Shown here: positions 12,733-24,192 of the stretch, piece by piece
How positions within the stretch are numbered: the first letter of the stretch is position 1
Layout of the letters: each line of letters opens with the position of its first letter
Origin: Symbiodinium sp. CCMP2592
Lineage: Eukaryota; Sar; Dinophyceae; Suessiales; Symbiodiniaceae
Length of the DNA: 64,000 nucleotides
Assembly (NCBI GenBank): GCA_905221615.1
Contig: CAJNDT010001291.1
Location: 431,959 to 495,958 of the forward strand
Direction of reading: 5' to 3'
Notes under the pieces: model-generated
Database searches by the model: none
Told to the model about the DNA's origin: nothing
What the model saw: only the letters and a program-made list of their open reading frames with translations
Program-made: the position numbers and the translations under genes

Positions 12733-12864
12733 CTTGGAGGGTCGGGGGACTTAGTAACTGGTTATTTTAGGGACTTATAAGTACCATAACCCCAATTAGG
12801 GTCTCTCTTAGGGTACTTATAAGTCTACTTACTACCTACTTACTAAGTCCCCCGACCCTCCAAG
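12733..12864. mobile_element. Fold-back element, family B
   Basis: Ends CTTGGAGGGTCGGGGGACTT and complement, TA on both sides; sits exactly at the right edge of the AT-rich island. Confidence 0.9.
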
Positions 12865-13422
12865 TACCCCTCCTGAATCCCAAGCCTAAAGAGACAACAG
12901 GTCCCAGGTTCCCATCGGGGCGCTTGCCAGAAGCGCTTTGCGCAGAACGATTGTGCTCGAAGCTCCTTCAACACTCGGGACCTTTGATAATATCTGAAAT
13001 AATATTAAGGGCTCTACAGGATACTATAAGGGTTCCATATTTTAGGGGCCTGTCCTAAATAGAATAAGGGCTTGTCCCAAAATGATACTAACATGGGGAC
13101 CTTTGCCAATTGGAATGGCAGGTTACTGCGTGTCTGCAATGGAACTATGACAAACTAAGATCACTTATCATCCAAGCCTCGGCATTTTTCTGAAGCCCGC
13201 TTGAAAGGGCTTAGGGCTTAGGGGTTTGGCTTTAGGGTTTAAGACAAAACTCGGACTCGGGATTATTGCCCACGTCCAGGGGCGAGCGGGAGTACATTGT
13301 CGTATGCAGAGGTGCAGACCAAAAGGAAATTTTCCTATGGCTGCTTCGAGCAGCTGCCAATGTGGCGATTATGGTTCTATCCCAGATTCTAAACCCTAAG
13401 CCCCAGGTTTGGGATTTAGGGT

Positions 13423-13532
13423 ATCTTTTGGGAGTTTCCGAAAATTAGGGATACCTCATTTTGGGGTCTTGATAATAAGGATCCGACAATTTAGGGTACT
13501 AGGTTTGGGTTCCCTATTCCGGAAACTCCCGT
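13423..13532. mobile_element. Fold-back element, family A
   Basis: Ends GGGAGTTTCCGAAAATTAGG and complement. Other copies: 1378-1470, 3543-3641, 29972-30080, 42752-42846 (cut by a family I element), 49168-49262, 51335-51495, 63595-63698. Confidence 0.9.
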
Positions 13533-13559
13533 ATAGTTTCGGGGCTGGAGCCAAGGTCG

Positions 13560-13705
13560 AGTTTATCATAGGGATCCTTAGGGGTGTAGGGGGAGGGGGG
13601 GTAGGGGGCCTTAAGGCCCATAATAAGGACTAATAAGGCCTATTTAAAGGAAATATAATCCCCTACACCCCTCCCCCCTACACCCCTAAGGATCCCTATG
13701 AGTTT
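13560..13705. mobile_element. Fold-back element, family K
   Basis: CATAGGGATCCTTAGGGGTG and complement, core GGCCCATAATAAGGAC. Its core recurs at the triplicated splice site at 51601-51708. Confidence 0.88.
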
Positions 13706-14796
13706 AGGGACATTGAAACATCCGAGCTCTCAGCAGCCCTGATAGTACCGCAGTTTTGGTTTAAGGGTTTAGGGTTTAGGGCTTAGGGTTACCCTAAACC
13801 CTAAAACCCTAAACCCCCAAACCCTAAACCCTAACCCCCTAAACCCTGAACCTCTTCTAGAACTCTTTTTGTGAATTGGGATCCTCGTACTTTCCCTACT
13901 TGTCGGGTCTCATGAGGAACTAAAGCTTAACCTTCTTGGTTATATAAGGATTATCTAGGGACTGTACTACCCAAAAAAGGGTAAAGGTTGCCTACTCGAC
14001 TACTAGGTTTCTGAAGCAAGTATGGGTGGCCCTTAAACCCTAAACCTGCCCCTGCAGCCCCTAAGCCTACGAAATAGCAAGGTAAAGATACCGAATTGTT
14101 GGGTTAAACCTTGGAGCAGTAGCCCTGCACCTAAGCCCTCCACCCTAAACCCCAACCCCCTAATGAGACCGTGATAACACCACGATCATCGCTATATGGT
14201 CTGGTACTATAGGGGCCTTAAATAATTACCTATGCTATTTTGGGGGTTCCGTATGTTAATTCTACTAGACTGGGCCCTAAAGCCTATTCTAATTATTAAG
14301 GCCCCCAAATTAGGATTCTGCTGCTTCCATATTAGGGGCCTCATTAATTAGAATAGCGTTTGGGGCCCATTATACTGTAATTATTTCACAAGGAACCTCC
14401 AAACTAGTAAGAATAGGTAATTACTGTGGCCCCATAGAAGGACGTAGAGTTTGACGGGCTTCCAGGTTTAAGGGAACTGGGTTAGGGCCGGGGGGGTTAG
14501 GGTTCTAGGGCCCGAGGGTTTAGGGTTTTGGGGCTTTAGAGGCTAGGGCTGCGCCCCATCAGGCTGTTAGGTTGAATGCAAGTCGCAGCTTTGGGTTTCT
14601 AGATCCCTAACCTGCCATGTTATATCCAGCTGTATGAAACTAGACGACACTGGAAAATAGTACGTCATAACAAGATATAATGAAACAATATAGTCATATG
14701 CTGTATTATGAAAGTGTTATACCCCCAAACCCTAAACCCCAAACCCTAAACCGTATACTACCATGATATTATGTACCTAAACCGTAGCAACCCTGC

Positions 14797-14911
14797 ATGG
14801 CGGGTGATTCTGATCGACTCCAGGAGCTTCTTGAAAAATCCGTCCATAAGGTCCCTCTATTCGAGACCCAGCGCTCAGCTCTCTGGCAAAGGCAGCTGCA
14901 GAGGACAGGAT
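14797..14911 (+). CDS. Possible first exon, plus strand
   Basis: ATG followed by AGDSDRLQELLEKSVHKVPL and FETQRSALWQRQLQRTG, then GAT|GTGAGT, a near-perfect GT donor. Charged helical N-terminus. The minus strand is less open here. Upstream and downstream are telomere-like tracts. Family unknown. Confidence 0.45.
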
Positions 14912-14927
14912 GTGAGTTAGTTGCAGG

Positions 14928-15120
14928 CTTTTTGGGCTTAGGGTTCGGGGTTTCGGGGTTTAGGGGCTTAGGGTTTTGGGGTTGGGGTTTAGGGGTTGGG
15001 GGTTGAGGGTTTAGGGCTTGGGGTTTAGGGGTTTAGGGGTTTAGGGTTTAGGGGTTTAGGGGTTTAGCGGTTTAGGGTTTGGGGTTTAGGGGCTTTCTTG
15101 TTTAGGGCTTGGGGTCAGGG
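14928..15120 (+). repeat. Degenerate TTTAGGGG tract
   Basis: Follows the possible exon at 14797-14911; frames such as GFLGLGFGVSG here are filler translations. Confidence 0.9.
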
Positions 15121-15220
15121 TTTGTGGTTCAGGGTTACTGACAAAACCTCCTAAGTGTTGAGGAATTCCTCCAGTCCCGGAACTAACAAGGAGGCTTGAA
15201 AAGGCTGTGTTGGATTGCAG

Positions 15221-15260
15221 TCCTGTTCGAACCTACTGCGCTTTCGAGTTCAGCTTAAAG
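15221..15260 (+). CDS. Possible internal exon, plus strand
   Basis: Bounded by TGGATTGCAG and a perfect donor AAAG|GTAAGC. One frame reads PVRTYCAFEFSLK and ends in phase 0. The acceptor is followed by T rather than G. Linkage to 14797-14911 is not established. Confidence 0.3.
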
Positions 15261-16956
15261 GTAAGCTCGCTGTGGATGTATACCAATGTAAAACGGGTAT
15301 TATGACTGGTCGCTGACCGAATCCCAAGGAATATGTTCAATATAGAATTGCGGTTGATGCCAAACATCGCACATTGACCGCGATGATTACGGGCCTACAC
15401 TGACACTTGCAGAAGCCGGAGTGGCCCTAAACCTTGAACTCTTCAAAATGGATTTAATACTCGGCCGACCGTCCTGCGCCGTTGTGCCAAGCAGCAATGC
15501 TCGTCTTGGATGTGAAACGTCGCGTTCATAATCACTTAACGAGGGCCCCCCTACCGGGCGGGTGGGTGGCTTAAACTTATGGCGCTGAAACTTGATCGAA
15601 CTCCTTCTGGGATTCAGGCACAGGACCGAGGGCTATGTATCCTTACATATTTATGCTTATACACCCAAAAAAGGTTAAAGGTTACCTACTCGACTACTAG
15701 GGTTTAGGGTTCAGGCGGGTTGAGGGGATCGGGCTTCGTTCGGCTGTAAGGGGGCCCCGTGATCGCATGCGGATGCCGATACAGATGCTGTGCCCGGTTT
15801 CAGGCCCAGTCTGCTTGACGTCTGTCAAAGACCTCCGCAGCAAAATAATTCCGACTGTCTGGCGCCTTGCCATCCTCTGCGGTTTCGGATCGTCTCCCGA
15901 ATAATTCGAACCACGGTCTAGGGTTTAGGGGTTTCGGGTTTAGGATTTAGGCGAACTTTTCAGTCTTATTCTGAACAGGCTTTAGGTGGGGGACGGCCTA
16001 CAGGGCGTCGAACCGTTCGTTGGCAAGGCTCTCAGTGCCAGGGAGTCAACCTGGCCCCCCCGGCCTCCCCTCCTCGCGGATGTCTGTCTCACAGCTTTAC
16101 CCACTTACCTTTTGGAGAAAGGGGTTCAATTATAACCACCATTACTCCCATTCTTCGATTCCCTACTAACCAAAGGTAAGCCCAGAGATCTCTTAGGAGT
16201 CTAGGGTTGTAGGGATTAGGTTTGAGGTTTCCCTACACCTAAACCCTGAACATCCCTAAACCCTAAACCCGGGTTTAGGGTTTAGGGTGAAACCCTAAAC
16301 CGCAATTGTATATGGTTTTGGGCTCGGCTCGCCAAGCTTACTGAAGGCTTACTGGTTCAGTCGTGTGGGTTTTTTGACTCTTGGACTATCCCATTTCTGG
16401 ACTTCGAAGTAACCACGGGGCAGAGACTCTAAGCCTATTCAGACTCTGGACTTTGAAAGAAATCAGGGAGCAAAACGCATAAACTTTTCTTCCTCTCATG
16501 TGGTAAACCGAAAACAGGCTTGGGCGATCGTTAAGACTAAAGCAGAGGCGAACAACCTGAACACCTACAAACTATCAAAAGGGAGGAGTTGTGTAAACCT
16601 TCTAAGCTGTCGTGTTCACCCCAATACGGGGCCCATGTAAATATAGCCTACACAATAACAAAAAACACAACGTTCGCATTATTATTTATTTTGTTTATTG
16701 TTACCAACAGTATCATTTGCATTAGTAACTAGTACTCGTGATCTTAAGGCCCCTATTCCTTAGACCCATATCACAGCCCGTATTGTATGCAGAACCCTAA
16801 ACGGAACTCTTAGAGAAACCCTCTTCCAAGCATTTAGTCTCCCATATTGAATCTTACACCCTAAACACAGGATCCCGATGGATCTAGATTTTCCATCTTC
16901 AGCTCTAAGAACTTCTTGGTCTATGTTTCCTAATCCTCAGGTTGCTTGGGAAGAAG
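15261..16956. other. No gene assigned
   Basis: Mostly unique DNA; short open stretches but no splice-consistent exon. A CAAAAAAGGTTAAAGGTTAC repeat (15665-15710; also 13967-14010) and telomere-like tracts are present. Confidence 0.6.
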
Positions 16957-17067
16957 ATGCCGGGAGACAGCTCATTGTCGGAGGAGGATGTAAAGGCGCC
17001 ACAGCATGGGACTCAATCAAAAAAAACGTCCAAAGCAAGCCCGCAAAGCAAGTTTAAGTCAGCGAGC
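16957..17067 (+). CDS. Possible first exon, plus strand
   Basis: ATG followed by PGDSSLSEEDVKAPQHGTQS and KKTSKASPQSKFKSAS, 37 codons, ending at a (GT)n run that could serve as donor. Ser/Lys-rich and hydrophilic, as in disordered N-termini. No repeat filler. Confidence 0.4.
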
Positions 17068-17068
17068 G

Positions 17069-17090
17069 TGTGTGTGTGTGTGTGTGTGTA
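17069..17090. repeat. (GT)n microsatellite
   Basis: (GT)n directly after the possible exon at 16957-17067; a (TA)n run follows at 17252-17273. Confidence 0.85.
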
Positions 17091-17451
17091 GGTGTAGGTA
17101 CAGATACAACAATCATAGACATTTCAGAAACATGAAGAAGTGAATGAACGAATGCATGAAGAATGAATGAACGAATGCATGGAGAAATACGAACACATAC
17201 AAACATAATAAGTAAGTGCAGAAATGCCGAAATATGAACAAGCATATGAATATATATATATATATATATATATGCATACACACATCTGGGTGTGTATGTA
17301 TACATGTATATAGGTATATACATACACATGCTACTTCGAGCCACTGCTCGAACCCTGCATCCGGAAACATGACTCGTGGCTAGCGGCTTCTTGCTGAGCT
17401 CTCGAGCACCAAAACCGGTCAAACCTGTAATTGCAGTGAATATAAATGGGG

Positions 17452-17553
17452 TACTTGTCAAAACTATGGCCCCTTTTTGGCTACCCTCAATAATAGGTGC
17501 CGTATTATACTGGGTACCCAAAAAGGGGGCCCTAAGTTTGAGAACCACCCACA
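17452..17553. mobile_element. Fold-back element, family C
   Basis: Inverted ends of the type GTGGTTGTCAAAATTAGGG with an inner TACGGCACC. Other copies: 49385-49493, 52854-52953, 58936-59034, 62003-62107; degenerate at 1708-1768, 59337-59432 and 62205-62296. Confidence 0.85.
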
Positions 17554-17944
17554 TGAACTCCAAGGCTTCATGCAGAGGTACAAAAAGATACAAAAAGTAT
17601 TCCTCTGAACAAGCACCTGCAAAGCGCTCAAGATGTCTAAAGTCCCCACCTCCCTAAACCATCTGCGAGATTTTTGCTTATAAAGAAAGGTTCTACAAGG
17701 GTTCAGGGCTTTGGTGTTCTAGAAAGCTCTACTAGCTTTATGAGAAAGTCGCCCCTGCTGTGGCCCCGTCACCCCAGAGACTCACTCCTCGATGGAGGAT
17801 CCCTAATGTTAAGAGGCCTGCTTAGGCCATGACTTGTGTGTTACGCCCTAAACTCCTAAACACATTCAGGGCTTCAAGGGTTTAGGATGGTTTAGGGGCT
17901 TGGGATTTAGGCCTTCGGGGCTTTAGGGCTTTGGTTTCCACAAG

Positions 17945-18062
17945 AATCTAAAGGTTGAACTTCGGGACGAGACCGGCAAAACGGTTTGAGAGTGCACTCC
18001 CTTAAAATTAAAGGGAGTGAGGATGCGAGGCAGCTTTGCATATCCTTCCGCCTCAACAAGCG
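17945..18062. other. Coding-like unique stretch, strand uncertain
   Basis: Both strands are open: plus RVHSLKIKGSEDARQLCISF, minus VEAEGYAKLPRILTPFNFKG. The composition differs from surrounding telomere-like DNA. An exon is likely, but the strand cannot be chosen without transcript data. Confidence 0.3.
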
Positions 18063-18083
18063 GTTTAGGGCTTAGGGCTCAGC

Positions 18084-18210
18084 TAAGGGACTAGGATACC
18101 CAGTAACCTAAGAACAAAAAGGCCTCTCTTTTTGATATTGGGTAACTTTATAAGGAACCTAGGACTACAAAAAAGGAATAAGGGTACTACTGGGCATCCT
18201 AGGATGTTAA
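18084..18210. mobile_element. Fold-back element, family H
   Basis: Ends CTAGGAT(A/G)CCCAGTA with inner CTCTTTTTG arms. Other copies: 5243-5365, 23208-23315, 33158-33270; partial at 32946-32990. Confidence 0.85.
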
Positions 18211-18239
18211 ACCCTGAACTCTAAGGGATGTTAGTCTCT

Positions 18240-18340
18240 GGGGCCGTCCGTGGGGAAATCACTCCGCGAACTCTGCGTGCGCGTTTCGCGTCGGCAGGTT
18301 CCAAGTCTCCGTTCGTAGATCGAAAGTCAAAGGTCGGAGG
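18240..18340 (+). CDS. Possible exon, plus strand
   Basis: Open frame reading GAVRGEITPRTLRARFASAG then SKSPFVDRKSKVG; basic, no repeat filler until 18338. Splice sites not clear. Confidence 0.3.
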
Positions 18341-18857
18341 TTTAGGGTTTAGGTTTAGGGTTTAGGGTTACATGCTTTGTCTAAAGGTTCTTCATAAAGG
18401 CTCCGCAAGGCTGGTTTGGGGCTTTAGGACGTGCAGGTGTTGCGACTTGGTCTTTGTACGGCTTAGGCTTGGGATTTGCGGCTTCATAAGGCTTGCGAAC
18501 GAAGGAATGGGATAGTGACATTACAATTTAGGCTCGAGAGTATAGGGATGGAAATCTTCAATGTGTGTGGGGGTCAAGCACTCGGTCATCACGGTATGCT
18601 TCGGCCCACATGACAGGTGATCTAGTGACTTGAGTGAAAGAACAGGATGTTGGTGGTCCACTACGCATTATTTAGGGGCTTTGAGAGTTTCTGTTGCAAG
18701 TTATTCAGACCTCAACCCTAAACTCTAAGCCCTAAATCGGCTGACAAGCCTTATGACTAAGGCTCTTTGTTCTTCAGCGCCTGTTGAACCCTGAGGACAA
18801 CAGTCTTAAATAACCCCTTTGGAGTTCTAGTCGTAACAAAACTAAAACTAATTCCTA

Positions 18858-19085
18858 GGGGCACTAATATAGTGGCCTTAATAATTAGAATGGCGTTTTG
18901 GAGCCCATTGTACTATAATTATAATACGGAACCCCCAAATAGTACAGGTAATTATTAAGGCTCCTATATTATAGTACCCTTATAGATCCCTTATAGTAAC
19001 CCTTTATAGACTCCGTTTATAGGAATCCTTATAGTATCGGTAATTATTAAGGCCCCTACTTAGAGGACCAGGCTTTGTAGGTTTC
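18858..19085. mobile_element. Fold-back element, family F (composite)
   Basis: F ends (GGCCTTAATAATTAGAAT and complement) with extra CCTTATAG repeats inside. Other F copies: 14203-14450 (composite), 34724-34800, 44455-44556, 48188-48300, 48671-48777, 54518-54626, 56646-56745; degenerate at 31888-31985. Confidence 0.8.
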
Positions 19086-19155
19086 ATTGGCTAGGATGTA
19101 GGGAAACTGAGTTAGCACCGTGGCGAATTGATTTGCAAGATAACTTTTTCCTAAG

Positions 19156-19270
19156 CACAACTTCTCCGACCTTCCTTGCGACGAGAGGCATACGTGTTTT
19201 GCATGCCTGCGTGAGAAGCGTGAAGAGCTGCCAGGCGCAGAATGGCGGAAGCAGACCCCAAAACTAACAG
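19156..19270 (+). CDS. Possible Cys-rich exon, plus strand
   Basis: After TTTTTCCTAAG the plus strand reads HNFSDLPCDERHTCFACLRE then KREELPGAEWRKQTPKL. The C-x4-H-x-C-x2-C pattern could bind zinc. The minus strand also has a good acceptor here (CTTCTCACGCAG|G), so the strand is not settled. Confidence 0.3.
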
Positions 19271-19299
19271 TATACCCTGAACCCTAAACCCTGAGCCGT

Positions 19300-19400
19300 A
19301 GAAGCTTCAGCCGTCAGCGGTTCTCAATCGGCAGTCTCCAGTGAAGAGGTTGACCAGCGACAACCTGCTGAGGGATCGTGGCGACCAGTGTGCAGGGTCA
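19300..19400 (+). CDS. Possible exon, plus strand
   Basis: Open frame reading EASAVSGSQSAVSSEEVDQR then QPAEGSWRPVC. Ser/Glu-rich. It lies just downstream of the Cys-rich stretch and before telomere-like filler. Confidence 0.3.
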
Positions 19401-20378
19401 CCCTAAACCCCAAACGCGAAAGTCTAAACCCTAAACCCTAAATCCTAACCCTGGGTGTGAGCCTCGGGTTTAAAACCGTTCAAGTTTCACCTGCTTCCAC
19501 TACTTCTAAATTACTGATGCTGCTACCCGATGCTACGACTGCTGCTGCTATCGTATTATATAGGGACTACACTACCCAAAAAAGGTTAAAGGAGCTCAGC
19601 TCGAGTGGCATGGAGATACTGAGCGAGTAGACAGCGATTCTTGCACCCACTCACTTAACGGGGATTGTAGGGTTTAGGGTAATCTGCATTACTGGGGTCA
19701 CTCAAATCCTTCCCCCTGAACTGCACGGGAGTGGTACCCTAAGCTATGGACCTTTCTGGTAGAAACTCAAAGCCTAAACCCCTAAACCCTAAACCCCTAA
19801 ACCCCTAAACCCTAAACCCTAAACCCTAAACCAAAGAAATCCTAACGCCCAGGTTGCACCGTAAGCCTAGGCCGGAACAACCTCAATCTTGCGCTTCAAT
19901 GATCCTAAACCCCAAACCCCCAAACCCTAAGCCCCTAAACCCCTACACTCCAAACCTCAATCTTGGGCCTGAATTATCGGTCGTCAGGTTTCCTAACCCG
20001 CTACAGCTACCTACTTGCTTGTTTGTAGGGTCCGTATGAAACTTTATGGTAGCTCAAATTGAAATTCGCGGCGGTTTAGGGGTTTGGGGCTTTGCATAGC
20101 TTCGGCTTCAGGGCTTTTGGTTCAGAAGAATTAGGATTTAGGGTTAGGGCTGTAGGGTGTAAGGTTTCTGTTTTTGAGTTTAGGGCCAGGTTTTGGGCAA
20201 GCTTTAAAGTTACGCCCGAGAGACTTACAGTATCCCATGCTTGATGCAGCCCCTGGTATGCTCCAAGATCTGTGACGTAAAGGACAACCGAATTGGGGTT
20301 CACGGTTTAGTTAGACTCAGAATGCTCAATATGGGGCATGTTTCAGTACCTGGACTAGGATTTTGGGGCCTGCTGCAG

Positions 20379-20422
20379 AGCCTGTCATCATAGCCAGGAA
20401 TCCGCAGGAACAGTATGTCTAA
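20379..20422 (+). CDS. Possible terminal exon, plus strand
   Basis: After CTGCTGCAG it reads PVIIARNPQEQYV and TAA. If real it marks the 3' end of a plus-strand gene that converges on the minus-strand gene ending at 21674. A family B fold-back element follows at 20466. Confidence 0.3.
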
Positions 20423-20465
20423 CTATGCATGCTCCTACATTAGGCCCAGGTTGCTGAAGGGGGTA

Positions 20466-20585
20466 CTTAGAGGATCATGAGATTTAGTAGGTAAGGATAA
20501 AAGTACCCTAATTAAGGTACTAAGTAAATATAACTATAGTTACCTTACTTTTAACCCTACTGACTAGGTCCCTTGACCCTCCAAG
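20466..20585. mobile_element. Fold-back element, family B
   Basis: Family B ends with TA flanks, between the convergent gene candidates. A half copy lies at about 21020-21090. Confidence 0.9.
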
Positions 20586-20657
20586 TAGCTATCCTACACG
20601 CCAAGCTACATGGGCAAACCTTGTCAGCGAAGGCTATGGGGGTGAAGTGTGAGAACG

Positions 20658-20786
20658 ATGGGAGGCCAAAAGGGGGGTCTAAGATTCTTGGGGTAGGGAT
20701 TCCTCAATATGAGCCCGATTATTGGAACCCTAATCCCTACTAAACCCCCACAGGCCAAAACCCCTTTTGGCCTCCTATGAACGAAT
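20658..20786. mobile_element. Fold-back element, family I
   Basis: GGGAGGCCAAAAGGGGGGTC and complement; about 45-bp arms. Confidence 0.9.
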
Positions 20787-21195
20787 AGTGGGGCTGAAAC
20801 GTCAGAATAATGGGGCTTACACGGTTGATTTTTTTGACCCGGTTTTGGAATAGGACCAACACAGTTCGAACAGATATTTTGGTGTGCGGGGTCTCTTTTC
20901 CTATAGAATTCTGACTGGGGTGGAACAATCTTGGCGGATGTTTGGTCTTAATAAATGAGACTAGGGTTTGGGAAGTAGATCAACGGAATCCGATTGCCTG
21001 GCGAAGTGTCTATGGCTATATCATATCTACTTATAACCTTAAGCAGAGCGCTTGTAACCCTACCTACTAAGTCCCCCAACGCTCCAATTAGGGTTTAGGA
21101 AGCAAGGTACCTTGATCGATCTGCCCGTTCTTCCTTCGGAGGACCTCTAACCGAAACTCCCAGTGGCTCCGCTTTTTGCACACTTTGCAGAAGCC

Positions 21196-21310
21196 TCGCC
21201 CCAGAGAGCCAAATATCCCTTAATTCAGGAATATAGCTTAAATCATATATGAGCCCTACAGGATTTAAGCCGTATTCCTTCATTAAGGGGCATTGGGCTC
21301 TCTGGGCCTG
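21196..21310. mobile_element. Fold-back element, family D
   Basis: CCCAGAGAGCC ends, about 45-bp arms; between the two convergent gene candidates. Confidence 0.9.
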
Positions 21311-21673
21311 CGCAAGTGTTAGCTATGTACATGGTGGTGAGCCCATGTTGGTGAGGCTCTAACGCCCTGAGATCTAAGACTTTGTGCTTAAGCTCTAAAC
21401 TGCTAAGACCCTACATGCTCAAGCGCAACGGGGCTTCAAACTGACAACTTGTGTTCTTGTCGCTTATGTTGGGTTTCTGCATGGCTGCAAGGTTGCACAG
21501 CAACTGCTTTGGCACCCAGGCCAACCGGCCTCAGGTCTAAATGGGTTCCTATCAGAAGGTTTTCCATACAGGGTGCCTGCAGGGGTTCAATAAAGGTTCC
21601 TAGAACACCATGACTGCGACAAAAACATTCATCAAGCATCGCCGACCGTGTAGATTCGTGCTTTACCGCCAGC

Positions 21674-21771
21674 TCAGTCATCGTCGTCATCCCCCTCATC
21701 CGCATCGAAGCTCAAGCGCTGCTTCTTCGTTGAGAAGTTGTGGCTAGCCTGGCGCAAAGTGAGGTCTATGC
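21674..21771 (-). CDS. Terminal exon with acidic tail
   Basis: Acceptor TTTAG|GC, then IDLTLRQASHNFSTKKQR and a tail SFDADEGDDDDD ending in TGA: exactly 2 nt + 31 codons + stop. The basic patch followed by a poly-Asp tail is typical of protein C-termini. It is the natural 3' end for the minus-strand gene that starts at 32506, but the connection is inferred from order and strand only. Confidence 0.55.
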
Positions 21772-21957
21772 CTAAATATAAGGGCCTTAATAGTTAGCCT
21801 TAATAGTTAGGTTGAGGTCTTGGGGTACATCATGTAGCATGAGTATTATGAATGCTGTGGCCCTAAGGACAAGTACGGGAAGTGACTCAAGATCCCATAA
21901 TCCGCTGGAAATCATCCGCCAACAGCCTACATGGGAAACGCAGTTCCCACAACACAG

Positions 21958-22190
21958 CCGTTTAGGGTTTAGGAGCTTAGGGTTTAGGGTTTAGGGTTTA
22001 GAAGCTTAGGGTTTAGGGTTTAGGGTTTAGGAGCTTAGGGTTTAGGGTTTAGGGTTTAGGGTTTAGGAGCTTAGGGTTTAGGGTTTAGGGTTTAGGAGCT
22101 TAGGGTTTAGGGTTTAGGGTTTAGGGTTTAGGAGCTTAGGGTTTAGGGTTTAGGGTTTAGGGTTTAGGGTTTAGGAGCTTAGGGCCTTCG
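21958..22190 (+). repeat. Higher-order telomere-type array with GAGC variant
   Basis: Runs of three to five TTTAGGG units separated by TTTAGGAGCTTAGGG, repeated about seven times. The spacing shows that blocks, not single units, were amplified. Confidence 0.97.
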
Positions 22191-22199
22191 GGTTGACGG

Positions 22200-22435
22200 G
22201 TTTTAGGGTCCCGTTGGATGCCAAGCAGGCATGAATCTGTCATCCCAATGTGCATGATTGAATACCTGAAGTTCTCCCGTCTGAAGAATGGGCTTCCAAC
22301 AACAAGGCCATGATAGACATGCTGCAGGATGAACCGACAGTGTATCCCTGGGACCGGGGCAACTTCAGCTGCATTTAACCTCAACTTCGAGTGATGAGCT
22401 TGACAATACAAATCCGACACGCAGTCTGCCAACAC
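22200..22435 (-). CDS. Possible exon following 22439-22851
   Basis: Open minus-strand stretch in a different frame, with YCQAHHSKLRLNAAEVAPVP and IHCRFILQHVYHGLVVGSPF. A splice or frameshift would be needed to join it to the upstream exon. It ends at the telomere-like array at 21958-22190. Confidence 0.35.
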
Positions 22436-22438
22436 TAC

Positions 22439-22851
22439 CTGTCATCGTAGCTAATGATGAGCCACACCTTCTTGTCAGGTTCATCAGAGGGACCAAAGAG
22501 ATCCGGATCAAGATCGTCAGCATCACATTCACGCCAGCAAACAAACTGCATCTTCACTAACTCTCGGCACAGGCAGGCATCTACAGGCTTCGCGACGGCC
22601 TTGGCATGCCAAGCTGCTACAAGGACGTCGCAGCATGTGCCGCTGATGGAGGCCAACCCTTTGGAATCTTTGGGCTGCACATAGAAGTCGACTCCGAACA
22701 GCTTGCAAAAGCGCAGTGCGCCTTTCGAGTTGGTTGTCGTCAATGTTCCTACCGGGACCTGCGTTCTGCAAAGGCCGTCCTTCTTGATTTCGAAGCTGAG
22801 GATGATGTTGTCCTCGCCTTCGCAAATCGCAGAGTACATCTGCCATTGTTC
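22439..22851 (-). CDS. Probable large exon, unknown protein
   Basis: 137 codons open between an acceptor GTCCAG|GAA and a donor GACAG|GTAGTG. Reads EQWQMYSAICEGEDNIILSF, later LCRTQVPVGTLTTT, FCKLFGVDFYVQPKDSKG, and ends LFGPSDEPDKKVWLIISYDD. Cys-rich, mixed composition, no low complexity: the longest non-repeat open frame in the window. It is much longer than the CDPK exons, so it may contain unrecognised introns. A second frame continues at 22157-22435 (VPGIHCRFILQHVYHGLVVG), possibly the next exon. No family recognised. Confidence 0.5.
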
Positions 22852-22984
22852 CTGGACTGGGCAACATATATGCAGGTCCCCTCGTTTATGCTGGAGGCAG
22901 TGTCCCCTCACCCCTCATTTCATTTACAATTCATGAAAGGTCACGGGGAACCCTGGAACCACAAGAAGCCAAAACCGGAAACTC

Positions 22985-23125
22985 AAAGGGTAAAAGGAGG
23001 GGCCCCTACTTAGGACCCCTAGGTATATACCCACAAGATAGCTATTATATACCCACTATATAGCCCATTATAGGGTAGGGGTCCCCATTAAGGGTCCCTC
23101 CTTTTCCCCTTCGAGAAACCCAGAA
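22985..23125. mobile_element. Fold-back element, family G
   Basis: Complete copy just upstream (minus sense) of the large exon candidate at 22439-22851. Confidence 0.9.
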
Positions 23126-23439
23126 CCCTCAAGGCGCCGCGAAATACCCTACAAATTCCGATCAAGCCCTAAACCCAAAGGCCCCTAAGCCCTCAACCCT
23201 AAGCCTAGACCCAAGAGTAACCTAGGAACAAAAAGGGTGCCCTTTTTGGTTTAAAGGGGATTATAAGGGGACCTGAACTCTAAAAAAAGGGAATAAGGGC
23301 CTACTCCAGGTCCTAGAAGCCGTAAACCCCAAGCCCTAAACCCCCAAGTCCCAAGCCCTGAAAATTCTGAATCCCAAGACCTAAACCCTTAAACCCGAAC
23401 TCGCACCTACCCTTTGTAAGGATTTGTATGACGACATCA

Positions 23440-23820
23440 TTATAGGGTCCAGGTACATCCTAAACCCTAAAGCCCTAAGCCCTGATTTACGTGCTAAACC
23501 GTCAATTCCCAGACCTCGCCGGCTTCAGGACATATAGAAGGAAATCATAATGGGGAACCCTAAAACCCCAGGTAAACCCTAAACCCTATAAACCCTATAA
23601 ACCCTAAACCCAAACCCTAAGCCCATATGGGCCCCTTTAAAGGAACCCTAAACCCTAAACCCCTAAACCCTTGAACCCTAAGCATCTAAACCCTAAACCC
23701 CTACACCTCTAAACCCCAAAACCCTAAACCCCTAAACCCCAAATCCCAAAACCCCTAAACCCTAAACCCCCAAACCCTAAACCCCTAAACCCCCAAACAA
23801 CCCTAAACCCTGCATCCCAA
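23440..23820 (-). repeat. Degenerate CCCTAAA tract
   Basis: CCCTAAACCC units with changes, mixed with CCCCTAAACCCC. No gene seen; the filler continues from 23130. Confidence 0.9.
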
Positions 23821-24077
23821 GGCCTCGCCTCGCCGGCTTCGGCGCTCAGCTTCTTCGCCAACTTCCGGGTCGCTGCCGCGGTGGCCGTCGAGCGGTCGGC
23901 CTCGAAAGGTTTAGGGTCTAGGGCTTAGGGTCTAGGGCTTATGCTTTTGAGTTTAGGGTTTGGGATTTAGGGTTTAGGGTTTGGGGTTCGGGGTCTAGGG
24001 TCAAACCTACAGACGAGCGATTTCGGGGCTTGGGTCGCAGTAAATCCTGAACCCTTGCCTGGGAGTTCCGTAGTCGA

Positions 24078-24192
24078 TGACCCAGAGAGCCCAACATCCC
24101 TAAATTAGGGAATATGGCTTCAATTATATAGGGCTTCGTATTGTGATTTAAGCTATATTCCTTAATGAAGGGGTTTTGGGCTCTCTGGGTCT
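24078..24192. mobile_element. Fold-back element, family D
   Basis: CCCAGAGAGCCCAACATCCC left end and matching right end. Confidence 0.9.
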
